Assembly: GCA_016708435.1 (NCBI GenBank)
Contig: JADJFV010000005.1
Coordinates: forward strand, 62,001 to 126,000
Source: Leptospiraceae bacterium
GTDB taxonomy: Bacteria; Spirochaetota; Leptospiria; Leptospirales; Leptospiraceae
Reading direction: 5' to 3'
DNA length: 64,000 bases
Position numbers and translations under genes: made by a program. Below, piece after piece: positions 52,283-60,238 of the stretch. Numbering within the stretch: the first letter of the stretch is position 1; each line of letters opens with the position of its first letter. Below the pieces are notes generated by a model, which did no database searches, was not told the origin of the DNA, and saw only the letters and a list, made by a program, of their open reading frames with translations.

Positions 52283-53405
52283 ACCTACGCTTAATATAAA
52301 ATTCCGACTCTTTCGATTTCAAAAGCTTATTTCCAGTTAAAAGAGACCACGAAAATAATGCTTCCTTCATTCCAGATTCTTTAGTCTTTAATTTCAGAAT
52401 ATTTCCAGAATTCATATTTCCAATTTTCTTTTTTAATTGAATCAAAATTTCGCCAGCGCTCAGATTTCCCGTATCCCATTCAACATGAAAATAAATATCC
52501 GAGTTCTTCATGAAGTCCCGGAGAAACTTTTCGATTATTTGATTCACATGAAAAGGCTTTTCTCGGTGAACCCAGTGATTTGCCTGAAGAGTATGAATAT
52601 CAGCATTCACACAAATATCTTTTGTTCCCTCATAAATCATGGGGGCAAGAGCAGTATCCTGTTCAGGAATAATTACTGTTATTGGCAATTGAATTTTTTC
52701 TTGTGGTAGTTCGGGGACGTTGCCCCCCCAGTTCTTTAGGATAGCGCGATAGAGATTGATATTGCCAAGAGTGCTCTGCAATATTTTTTCTCGGTCAAAA
52801 CGAAACATTGCATCTGAATCAGGAACACTGGCAGCAAGTAGTAGTCTTTTCCATATCGGCTCACCTGCGGTTGACCAAATTAATTCAGGAAGAATTGGAA
52901 TTTGAAAGAAAAGAATATACCAAGACTTTGAGATTTGGTCCAATGACTTTTGTATTTCGGAAAAATTTCCACTGAATAGCTTACCGAATACATTGTTTAA
53001 AAAAAGTCTAGGATGTGGACAGCTAATAGAAGTGTAAGTGAAGACTCTCTTCGAATTATTGGGTTCAGAGATATAACACCAAGAGATTACGGCACCCCAA
53101 TCATGACCAACTAAGTGGACTTTTCCATTAGATCCAACTAAGAATTCGATAACATTGTCTAAGTCCGACAGTAAGGTTTGTATATTAAAATCAGCAGGAA
53201 CATGCTCTTGAAATGGATTCTTGATTCCTCTTAGATCGAAAGCAGCTACTCTGTATTTGTCCTTGAAATATTCAAATTGTTTTTCCCAACTAGAAGAAGT
53301 GTCGGGGTATCCGTGCAAAAAAAGAATCGTTTCTTTTCCATCGATCTGATCTGCTGCTAGGACATGCAGTTTAACATTTTCTGAATCAATATAATAAGAT
53401 TTCAT
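52281..53405 (-). CDS. Alpha/beta hydrolase (epoxide-hydrolase-like) with a TusA-like C-terminal domain
   Basis: Residues 1-290 form an alpha/beta-hydrolase of the epoxide hydrolase/haloalkane dehalogenase group: oxyanion loop FLHGYPDTSSSW, nucleophile Asp102 in VGHDWGAVISW, acid in PEQDTAL and His in NHWVHREKP. The last ~75 residues resemble a TusA/SirA-like fold (EILIQLKKKIGNMNSGNIL ... FSWSLLTGNKLL), but the usual Cys-Pro pair is replaced by Ser-Ala. The fusion is uncommon and the domain may be a regulatory or binding relic. Substrate unknown. It shares one base with the upstream PP2C gene. Confidence 0.8.
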   Translation of the reverse strand: MKSYYIDSENVKLHVLAADQIDGKETILFLHGYPDTSSSWEKQFEYFKDKYRVAAFDLRGIKNPFQEHVPADFNIQTLLSDLDNVIEFLVGSNGKVHLVGHDWGAVISWCYISEPNNSKRVFTYTSISCPHPRLFLNNVFGKLFSGNFSEIQKSLDQISKSWYILFFQIPILPELIWSTAGEPIWKRLLLAASVPDSDAMFRFDREKILQSTLGNINLYRAILKNWGGNVPELPQEKIQLPITVIIPEQDTALAPMIYEGTKDICVNADIHTLQANHWVHREKPFHVNQIIEKFLRDFMKNSDIYFHVEWDTGNLSAGEILIQLKKKIGNMNSGNILKLKTKESGMKEALFSWSLLTGNKLLKSKESEFYIKRR

Positions 53406-54175
53406 TATTTGTTTTGAACCTCGGCGAGAATAATGGTTATATTGTCATGACCACCGCTATCCTTTGCAGCAAAAATAAGGTTATCTACTATGACTTCTAA
53501 GCTTTTACTGCTCTCTAGAAGAAGTTGAATTTCCATATCACTAATCATTGCGTTGAGTCCATCACTGCATATTAGTAGTTTATCACCTGGTTCAAGACTT
53601 TGTATATAATCAACAGGGATAATTGGCTCAATAGAGCCTACAGCCTGCGTAACTGCATTTCTTTGCGGATGAATCATTGCTTGCTCGGGAGTGATAATTC
53701 CGATTCGGACAAGCTCAGATACGAAATTTTGATCTTCTGTAACTTGGATAAGAGTTTTGTTTCGATAGAGATAAAGCCTTGTGTCACCAATTTGTGAAAT
53801 AAAAAGCTGATCCCCTTTGACAATTGCAGCGGTTGCAACTGTGCCCATACCCATAAGTCCTGGATTTAGCTTAATCATCCGATGGCATTGATCATGAGCA
53901 ACCAAAAGACATTCACGAACTACATCTTCTGGTTTAGTTGTTTTATGATCCCGTATGTATTTAGCGGATTCGGTTACCATGATGAGTGATGCAGTCTCAC
54001 CCGCTACAGCGCCACCCATTCCGTCGGCTACGAGTAGCATTATGCCATCACTAGTTGATGCAGGATTTTTAATATCTCCTTCATCACCGTTGCCAATGTT
54101 CATAATTAGAAAATTATCTTCATTGTTTTCCCGAATGATACCTATATCCGTCTTCCCGAAAGCCCTGATGTTCAT
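53405..54175 (-). CDS. Serine/threonine protein phosphatase (Stp1/PrpC-like PP2C)
   Basis: The 256-residue cytoplasmic PP2C has all metal motifs: RENNEDNF at the start, LLVADGMGGAVAGE, FISQIGDTRLYLY, LLICSDGLNAM and HDNITIILAE at the end. Stp1-type enzymes reverse Ser/Thr kinase action, and the kinase is not nearby. It overlaps the hydrolase gene by a single base, so the two are probably translated together. Confidence 0.92.
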   Translation of the reverse strand: MNIRAFGKTDIGIIRENNEDNFLIMNIGNGDEGDIKNPASTSDGIMLLVADGMGGAVAGETASLIMVTESAKYIRDHKTTKPEDVVRECLLVAHDQCHRMIKLNPGLMGMGTVATAAIVKGDQLFISQIGDTRLYLYRNKTLIQVTEDQNFVSELVRIGIITPEQAMIHPQRNAVTQAVGSIEPIIPVDYIQSLEPGDKLLICSDGLNAMISDMEIQLLLESSKSLEVIVDNLIFAAKDSGGHDNITIILAEVQNK

Positions 54176-54256
54176 ATATATAAGTTATAATTGATTCTAT
54201 TTCATTTGAGACAACATTTTTATGGTTTTAATTGTAAATAAATGCAGATTTGTGAA

Positions 54257-54443
54257 AAAAGCCACTGAGCCACTGAGAATCAGAGAGTGCGGTAAGACTA
54301 GCATAGAGTTGTTGAAAAATTAGAAGAACGGTTGTCATGGTGAGGCTCTCGAATCCATGACTTTATTGATTAAAGTCGCCCTTCGACACATTCGCCAGTC
54401 TCCTTATGCTCCCCCTCCCTGTCTCTGAGTCTCTGTGGCAAAA
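54257..54443. repeat. Composite repeat element
   Basis: The outer ends are inverted: GCCACTGAGCCACTGAGAAT at the left and TCTCTGAGTCTCTGTGGC at the right. Inside lies a copy (54302-54395) of the repeat at 25726, AGAGTTGTTGAAAAATTAGA and CCATGACTTTATTGATTAAA. This suggests one element inside another. The 286-base gap contains no gene. Confidence 0.65.
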
Positions 54444-54461
54444 TAGTAGGCTTATGATGAA

Positions 54462-54866
54462 TCAGTCTAGGCTAAATTCAACGGGTAAGATAACGAAGGA
54501 ATCTACTTGTTTGCCATTTACCTCACCGGGGCGAAATCTTGCTTTGCGGATAATTTGAAGGGCTGCTTCATCAAACCCGTATCCTTCACTTTTTTTAAGA
54601 ATGGAAGTGCAAACTAGTTTTCCATTTTTATTGATAAATATTTGAACGGTAGTTTGTCCTTTTTGAATTCCTTTTTCTTTTGCCGCCTTGGGAAAGAAAT
54701 CTTTTAAGCTAAAATCAATTTTTAAAATCGGCTTCTTAGTTAGTTTCTCACTTTCTAGATAGCCTTTCGAAATGTATTTCTCGCATTTGTCTTTTTCCTT
54801 TTCTTCTTTCCCTGCATAACTGTTAATATTTAGTAAGAACAGCATTAGTATAAAAAGTATCTTCAT
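54462..54866 (-). CDS. TonB C-terminal-domain protein
   Basis: The 134-residue product has a signal peptide (ILFILMLFLLNINSYAG) and a TonB_C-type domain: KGQTTVQIFINKNGKLV, 'GYGFDEAALQIIRKARFRPGE' (read in two parts) and FVILPVEFSL. No membrane anchor of the ExbD-linked TonB kind is visible, so it is a stand-alone periplasmic member of the family. It may interact with outer-membrane proteins. Single gene. Confidence 0.8.
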   Translation of the reverse strand: MKILFILMLFLLNINSYAGKEEKEKDKCEKYISKGYLESEKLTKKPILKIDFSLKDFFPKAAKEKGIQKGQTTVQIFINKNGKLVCTSILKKSEGYGFDEAALQIIRKARFRPGEVNGKQVDSFVILPVEFSLD

Positions 54867-54895
54867 ATAAAACGTCCATTATATCTTATTCTCGT

Positions 54896-54931
54896 ATCCG
54901 TAGAGACGTAGCGCGCTACGTCTCTACGGAT
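54896..54931. terminator. 36-bp perfect palindrome / terminator
   Basis: ATCCGTAGAGACGTAGCG at 54896-54913 is exactly complementary to the following 18 bases. ATTGTTTTT follows. It lies between the TonB-like gene and the end of the acyl-CoA dehydrogenase gene on the minus strand and could terminate the latter. GTAGAGACG palindromes are known as dispersed elements in other bacteria. Confidence 0.6.
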
Positions 54932-54938
54932 ATTGTTT

Positions 54939-56114
54939 TTAAAATTCATGTTTTCCGTTCATCAAATTGCGGGCAATCACCATTTTGTGAACTTCACTCG
55001 GACCATCTGCTAGTCTTGCTGCACGGGCATCTCGATAGAATAATTCTAGCTTAGAGTCCCGACTATAACCTAGAGAACCACAAATTTGAATTGCGCGATC
55101 TACGCACTTACAAAGAATTTCGCTTACATGCCACTTCGCCATCGAAATAATTTGCCTTGTGTCACCGCCCTTTTGCAAAGTATCAGCGGCTTTGAGTGTT
55201 AGTAAAAAACCAGATTCAATTTCTAAAGCAGATTCGGCAAACATCCATTGAATTCCTTCATGCTCGGAAAGCTTTGAACCAAACACTTCTCTTTGCTTTG
55301 CGAATTCTCTTGCAATTTCCATAGAGCGTCTTGCTAATCCTATCCAGCGCATACAATGTGTTAGCCTTGCAGGACCAAGTCTCTCCTGTGTCCATTTGAA
55401 TCCTTCTCCTACTCGACCGAGTATCATTGACTGAGGAACTTCTACGTTTTCAAAGTTTAATTCGCAGTGTCCTCCCTGTCCGTGTGAGCCCATAGTTGCA
55501 ACTTCTCTAACCATCGTATAACCCGGAGCATCCGTTGGAACTAAGAATAGAGTAGAGCAGCGAAAGCTTCCACTTACTTTTGACATTACAATTAGGAACT
55601 TAGCACCATTAGCCCCTGTGCAAAACCATTTACGACCATTTAATATATACTTATCTCCAACCTTTTCAGCATTGGTTAAAAGAGACTGTGGGTCTGCTCC
55701 TGCTCCCGGTGCAGGTTCAGTCATCGCAAATCCAGAGCGAATGTCTCCTTTTATTAGCGGGTAGTAAAACTTTTCTTTTTGCTCTTCATTTGCGGCAATA
55801 TGAAGTAAATGCATATTACCCTCATCCGGTGCATCGCAATTAAACACAAACGGCGCAATAGGAGATCGACCCAATTCACTGAATATGATTGCAGTTCCAA
55901 CTGAATCTAATCCCAGTCCTCCTTCTGATTTAGGGAGATGGGGAGTCCAAAGTCCTGCTGCCTTAACTTTTTTACGGAGGCCTTGAGCTATCTCTTCTGG
56001 TAGACGACCGATTGTATAATCATAATCATTTTCGCAGGGCATTACAACTGTCTCTACGAATTCCCGCGTCTTGAGTCTTAAATCTTCTACTTCTTTTGTT
56101 ACTGTAAAATCCAT
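54939..56114 (-). CDS. Acyl-CoA dehydrogenase, ACAD10/11-like
   Basis: The 391-residue flavoprotein has the family blocks GFAMTEPAPGAGAD, RKWFCTGANGAKF and REVFGSKLSEHEGIQW. The C-terminal ADGPSEVHKMV resembles the D-G-P-x-E-V-H motif of the ACAD10/11 group, not the Y-E-G-T form, hinting at 4-hydroxyacyl-CoA-type or other unusual substrates. It lies downstream of an SDR gene and a second acyl-CoA dehydrogenase gene on the same strand, suggesting a short fatty-acid-handling operon. Confidence 0.88.
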   Translation of the reverse strand: MDFTVTKEVEDLRLKTREFVETVVMPCENDYDYTIGRLPEEIAQGLRKKVKAAGLWTPHLPKSEGGLGLDSVGTAIIFSELGRSPIAPFVFNCDAPDEGNMHLLHIAANEEQKEKFYYPLIKGDIRSGFAMTEPAPGAGADPQSLLTNAEKVGDKYILNGRKWFCTGANGAKFLIVMSKVSGSFRCSTLFLVPTDAPGYTMVREVATMGSHGQGGHCELNFENVEVPQSMILGRVGEGFKWTQERLGPARLTHCMRWIGLARRSMEIAREFAKQREVFGSKLSEHEGIQWMFAESALEIESGFLLTLKAADTLQKGGDTRQIISMAKWHVSEILCKCVDRAIQICGSLGYSRDSKLELFYRDARAARLADGPSEVHKMVIARNLMNGKHEF

Positions 56115-56156
56115 ATTATCCTCACTTGTTCTATGTCATGTTTTCATTCTGTGCGG

Positions 56157-56900
56157 CTAAACAATATTAGTCATTCCGCCGTCTACTACGATCGTCTGTG
56201 CATTTATATAAGAAGATGCATCGCTGGCAAGAAAGATGGCTGTTCCGAGAAGCTCTTCTGGCTTGCCCATTCGTCCCATTGGAATGCGAGATTTGATTCC
56301 TTCCATGAGGGCTTCTTTTGATTTCATATTTCCAACCATATCAGTGTCAATGAAACCGGGGCAAATAGCGTTTAGCCGAAATCCACTTCGAATCCATTCA
56401 GCAGCACAGGCGAGAGTAAGCTGAATTACAGCACCCTTTGTGCCAGAATAAACAGAGGCAAGGGTAAATCCCCGCAGGCCTAAGACTGATGCGATGTTGA
56501 TAATGTTTCCACCGATTTGTTTGTGTGATTTATAATAAGCCTGACTCGCACGAAAGACTGCTTTGAAGTTAATGTCGATTAGATCACTCATTTCTTTTTC
56601 ACTTAAATGGGATCCCGGTTTATTAAGAGAAATTCCTGCATTATTAATCAATACATCTAGCTTGCCGTGCTTGGTTTTTATTTCACTGATGATGTCTTTG
56701 ATTTTGTCTTCTTCTAGTAGGTTATTGACTCTACCTTCAATCTTTGCATCTTTCATCCAAGCGATCGTTTCTTGTTTTGTGCCTGTGCCATATACAATTG
56801 CTCCTGCATCGCGAAAGCCTAAAGCAAGAGATTTTCCAATTCCTCGACTAGCTCCTGTGATTAAGATTGTTTTGCCTGTAACATCAAATAGATTTTTCAT
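56157..56900 (-). CDS. Short-chain dehydrogenase/reductase (SDR)
   Basis: The 247-residue Rossmann protein has the cofactor loop TGASRGIGKSLAL, the NNAGIS strand end, catalytic Tyr/Lys in YSGTKGAV and a C-terminal VVDGGMT. The closest family pattern is the classical 3-oxoacyl-ACP reductase/gluconate dehydrogenase group. Given its neighbours (two acyl-CoA dehydrogenases), a 3-hydroxyacyl-type step is plausible but not proven. It lies 8 bases after 56909..58087 and 42 bases before 54939..56114. Confidence 0.88.
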   Translation of the reverse strand: MKNLFDVTGKTILITGASRGIGKSLALGFRDAGAIVYGTGTKQETIAWMKDAKIEGRVNNLLEEDKIKDIISEIKTKHGKLDVLINNAGISLNKPGSHLSEKEMSDLIDINFKAVFRASQAYYKSHKQIGGNIINIASVLGLRGFTLASVYSGTKGAVIQLTLACAAEWIRSGFRLNAICPGFIDTDMVGNMKSKEALMEGIKSRIPMGRMGKPEELLGTAIFLASDASSYINAQTIVVDGGMTNIV

Positions 56901-56908
56901 AGTCCCTC

Positions 56909-58087
56909 TTATTTCTTTGTAGCGTTTTCTTTGATTAGTCCGGCAGCGATTTCGTTCTTTTGAATTTCTCTTGTGCCTTCATAGATTTGTAGAATCTTTG
57001 CATCACGGAAGTATTTCTCTACCGGATACTCTTTTGTATACCCATATCCACCATAAATCTGAACCGCTTCTGTTGCGACAAACATGGCAGTATCCGCAGC
57101 ATAACATTTTGACATTGCAGAGAATTTAGCCATATCTTTATGATCCATTTCACAGAGTAGGGCAGCTTTATAAGTCATTAGTCTACTTGCCTCAATTCGC
57201 ATTGCCATATCTGCAAGCAAATGTTGAATAGCCTGAAAACTTCCAATTTTTACACCAAACTGTTCTCGCTCCCTAGAATATTGAATGGCACAGTCAAATG
57301 CTCCCTGTGCTAAGCCGACAGCCGAAACTGCCACAGCAGGACGAGAGAGGTTAAGAGTTCTTAGCCCCGTTAAGAATCCAGTGTTCTCTTTGAGTCCAAT
57401 CAAATTTTCTTCTGGAATTTCGCAGTCTTCAAAGATAAGTTGTCTAGTTTCTGAGCAGCGGATACCTAGTTTGTCCTCTTTCTTGCCGAATGAAAATCCG
57501 GGAGTTCCTTTTTCGACGATGAAGCAAGATATGCCTCTCGTTCCTCGCTCTCGGTTTGTAATTGCGAATACTGTGTATATGTCGGCTTGACCTGCTCCAC
57601 TGATCCATTGCTTGGTTCCGTTTAATATGTATTTTGCGCCTTTCTTGACAGCGGTGGTAGACATGTTAGGAACATCTGATCCTGCACCTGGTTCAGTCAA
57701 TCCGAAGGCAGCAATTTTATCTCCTGTAACAAGGGGAGCGAGCCATTTGTCTTTTTGTTCTTTGGTTCCACCAATTTGAATAGGCAATGCTCCGAGTTTA
57801 GTTGTGGCAAATGACACGTTAATCCCAAGACAGCCATAAGAGATTTCTTCGATGAGAATCATTTGAGCCATAACTCCAAGACCGAGTCCACCGGCATCTT
57901 CTTCGAACATTGCCGGGTAAAGTCCTGCTTCTTTAAACTTGTCTAAAACTTTTCGTGGGTATTCATTGTGTTCATCGTAATATGCTCTTACCGGAATGAC
58001 TTCTTTTTTTACTACGTCTCTTACGAGTTCTCTAAGTTGTAATTGTTCTTCTGTTAGGTTAAGTAAAATGCCTGTTGTTTCTGTCAT
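56909..58087 (-). CDS. Acyl-CoA dehydrogenase
   Basis: The 392-residue protein is a canonical acyl-CoA dehydrogenase, with FGLTEPGAGSDVPNM, TKQWISGAGQADIY, 'REREQFGVKIGSFQAIQ' and catalytic Glu in IYEGTREIQKNEIA. It performs the first oxidation of beta-oxidation (short/medium or branched acyl-CoA), passing electrons to ETF. It is the first gene of a three-gene minus-strand unit (ACAD, SDR, ACAD11-like). The upstream 58088-58217 region is AT-rich and promoter-like. Confidence 0.93.
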   Translation of the reverse strand: MTETTGILLNLTEEQLQLRELVRDVVKKEVIPVRAYYDEHNEYPRKVLDKFKEAGLYPAMFEEDAGGLGLGVMAQMILIEEISYGCLGINVSFATTKLGALPIQIGGTKEQKDKWLAPLVTGDKIAAFGLTEPGAGSDVPNMSTTAVKKGAKYILNGTKQWISGAGQADIYTVFAITNRERGTRGISCFIVEKGTPGFSFGKKEDKLGIRCSETRQLIFEDCEIPEENLIGLKENTGFLTGLRTLNLSRPAVAVSAVGLAQGAFDCAIQYSREREQFGVKIGSFQAIQHLLADMAMRIEASRLMTYKAALLCEMDHKDMAKFSAMSKCYAADTAMFVATEAVQIYGGYGYTKEYPVEKYFRDAKILQIYEGTREIQKNEIAAGLIKENATKK

Positions 58088-58217
58088 GATTTTCCTCTTT
58101 CCTAATTTGAATGACAGAATTGAAATTGAGTCAAGTATATATTGATTAAAAAAGTATTTTTATTCAGTATATATATACTACTAGGTATGGAAAAAAAATG
58201 GTGAGGGAAATACAGAT

Positions 58218-58316
58218 ATGTCGCGTATCGTCCTGGCTGAGAATAATAAATTACTTACTGTATTAAAAAAAGATTTTCAAAAAAAACTCATCTTCTCAAT
58301 GTATACCAAAAAATAA
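58218..58316 (+). CDS. Possible short ORF before the cytochrome gene
   Basis: The frame encodes 32 residues starting MSRIVLAENNKLLTVLKKDF, which resembles the first strand and helix of a response-regulator receiver domain. It ends 10 bases before the cytochrome gene start. It could be a fragment of a receiver gene or chance. Confidence 0.25.
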   Translation: MSRIVLAENNKLLTVLKKDFQKKLIFSMYTKK

Positions 58317-58326
58317 AAGAGGGACA

Positions 58327-59298
58327 ATGAATAAAATTATAAAAATAGCGTTATTAGTCATAGTCAGTATACCATTATTGATAGTCGGTGGTATTGTAAT
58401 CTTTCTACCGAACGTTAAACTTCAAAAAGAATTATTTGTGGAAGTAACACCAGAGAGAATTGCTCGTGGGTCTTATTTAGCAAACCATGTAACAGTTTGC
58501 GTGGATTGTCATTCCACCAGAGATTGGACAAAGTATTCAGGTCCGATAACACCGGGGACAGAAGGAAAAGGAGGAGAGGTCTTCGACCAAAAGTTTGGTT
58601 TTCCGGGAGCGTTTTATGCGGCTAATATCACACAATACAATTTAAAGACCTGGTCGGATGCAGAACTATTTCGTGCGATTACAAGTGGAGTAGGTCGCGA
58701 TAATCACCCGTTCTTTCCAGTGATGCCATTTAAGAATTATGGAAGATTAGACAAAGAAGACATTTTATCCATCATAGCCTATGTAAAAACTATGCCACCA
58801 ATTGAAAGTAAAATTCCTGCGGGTAAGCCTGATTTTCCGATGGGAATCATCATGAAGACTTTTCCTGTAGAGGCAAATCTAACAAAGAAACCAGATTCAT
58901 CTAATACTGTAGCCTATGGCAAATACTTAGTAACCGCTGCTGCTTGTTTTGATTGTCATACTGATGTAGATGATAAAGCAAATCCACTTCCTGGAATGGA
59001 CTATGCAGGAGGTAGAACTTTTCCTATGCCGTTTGGAATTTTGAAATCTACGAATATTACTTTTGATGAGACAACAGGAATCGGAAAATGGACAAAGGAA
59101 GAATTTGTTCGCAGATTCAAATCCAATGACCCCAATGTTAAACCACCTGCTTCAGTAAAAGCAAATGAGTTTAATACTATTATGCCGTGGACTATGTATG
59201 CAGGCATGACAGAAGAAGATATTGGCGCTATCTATGAATTCTTGAAAACTGTGAAGCCGGTTGTTAATCAAGTTGTGCGGTTTAGTGCAAATAAGTAG
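58327..59298 (+). CDS. Membrane-anchored dihaem cytochrome c
   Basis: The 323-residue protein begins with a membrane anchor (IALLVIVSIPLLIVGGIVIF). Two c-type haem sites follow: CVDCHST near residue 59 and CFDCHTD near residue 207. Each has a downstream Met-bearing region (FFPVMPF and TIMPWTMYAGM) as probable distal ligands. Such proteins carry electrons from periplasmic dehydrogenases. No dehydrogenase gene is adjacent. A GAGGGACA precedes the ATG. Confidence 0.88.
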   Translation: MNKIIKIALLVIVSIPLLIVGGIVIFLPNVKLQKELFVEVTPERIARGSYLANHVTVCVDCHSTRDWTKYSGPITPGTEGKGGEVFDQKFGFPGAFYAANITQYNLKTWSDAELFRAITSGVGRDNHPFFPVMPFKNYGRLDKEDILSIIAYVKTMPPIESKIPAGKPDFPMGIIMKTFPVEANLTKKPDSSNTVAYGKYLVTAAACFDCHTDVDDKANPLPGMDYAGGRTFPMPFGILKSTNITFDETTGIGKWTKEEFVRRFKSNDPNVKPPASVKANEFNTIMPWTMYAGMTEEDIGAIYEFLKTVKPVVNQVVRFSANK

Positions 59299-59726
59299 TT
59301 GGGGATTTTGGGGATTACCATGCGAAGGCGCCGGTCGCGAATACTTGGAGCGAAGGGTGGAATGGACACTGATGGACACAGATAAAAAAACGATGGGGAG
59401 GATTTGGGATTAAGGTAATTTGTGTTTGTTGGATAAAGTCTGTTATCCCCTTATGAGTGAGAGGTTTGTAAGGTTGAGAATAAATTTCTAGCCTTATCTT
59501 TTTTTAGGTGTAAGGGGTGTTTAGTTAATGAAATCTATTTGATTTTAATACAACGGACGTGAGCACCAATAATGACCATTCCTTTTACGTTTGTCTATCC
59601 CCAAGATTGGGGAGATTTAGCAAAAAAAGAGGGTTTTTATGTCAAATCTACCCAATATTAGGGAGATTTCCACTAACGTATCTCTTTTGCGGCGTTAGCT
59701 TTTCGTTGTATTAAATTGCTTGTCAA
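59299..59726. other. Gene-poor gap with an inverted-repeat-bounded segment
   Basis: No credible gene is seen. TTTTAATACAACG (59543-59555) and its near complement CGTTGTATTAAAT (59704-59716) bound a 175-bp segment. Inside is a 29-codon frame (MTIPFTFVYPQDWGDLAKK...) and a small CTAACG...CGTTAG dyad near 59672-59698. The first part contains degraded dispersed-repeat sequence. Confidence 0.5.
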
Positions 59727-59753
59727 ATGAAAAATAAACTATATTATTGTGTT

Positions 59754-59990
59754 ATGAATTCTCTTCTTACACAGGCAGTTAAAAAGTTAGGAGTTCTTTC
59801 TGAAATAGAGCAGGAAATCATTGCTGAGCGAATTTTGTTGGAGTTACAATATCTGCGCACAATGAAAGCGAAATCTAGTTCTGATACACGCAGAAAAAAA
59901 AGTCCAAGTAATGATTTAAAGATAATTAATAAAAAAGCATCTCAATTAAATAAAGAAGCAATAGATGTATTATACACTGTGACGAGTTAG
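59754..59990 (+). CDS. Antitoxin-like protein from a decayed toxin-antitoxin locus
   Basis: The ATG at 59754 is preferred to the one nine codons earlier because it opens MNSLLTQAVKKLGVLSEIEQ, a typical start of small antitoxins. The C-terminal INKKASQLNKEAIDVL is typical of antitoxins that pair with MazF-like toxins. The protein is cut off by a stop right where a toxin remnant begins in another frame (59981-60094). Confidence 0.5.
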   Translation: MNSLLTQAVKKLGVLSEIEQEIIAERILLELQYLRTMKAKSSSDTRRKKSPSNDLKIINKKASQLNKEAIDVLYTVTS

Positions 59991-60094
59991 TTAGTATTTT
60001 AAAAGCAAAATTGACAAACTACATTGGCTCAATATCAAAATTAAAATTGCAAGAATTAAATGAAGCATTAATAAATGCTTTAGAAATTGAATAA
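59981..60094 (+). pseudogene. Remnant of a MazF/PemK-like toxin C-terminus
   Basis: The frame DELVSILKAKLTNYIGSISK, continuing to QELNEALINALEIE and a stop, matches the end of MazF-like RNases (the G-S/R-L-s and E-L-n-e-A-L helix). The N-terminal catalytic part is absent, so an internal deletion has joined antitoxin and toxin ends. Confidence 0.45.
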
Positions 60095-60125
60095 TACATA
60101 TTACCTGAAAAGCACTGGAATCAAG

Positions 60126-60236
60126 ATTAAATTCCCTTCGTGTTCTTCGCGCTCTTCGTGGTTAAAAATCTAAACCCATCGGTGGTAAACTCTTCTTATC
60201 CCCACCTCCGTGTCTCAGTGCCTCTGTGGCAAATCT
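60126..60236. repeat. Paired dispersed-repeat ends
   Basis: CTTCGTGTTCTTCGCGCTCT followed by TCGTGGTTAAAAA, and CCGTGTCTCAGTGCCTCTGT near 60208, belong to the two repeat families seen at 1168-1400 and elsewhere. The stretch ends directly before the stop of fliM. Confidence 0.6.
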
Positions 60237-60238
60237 TC

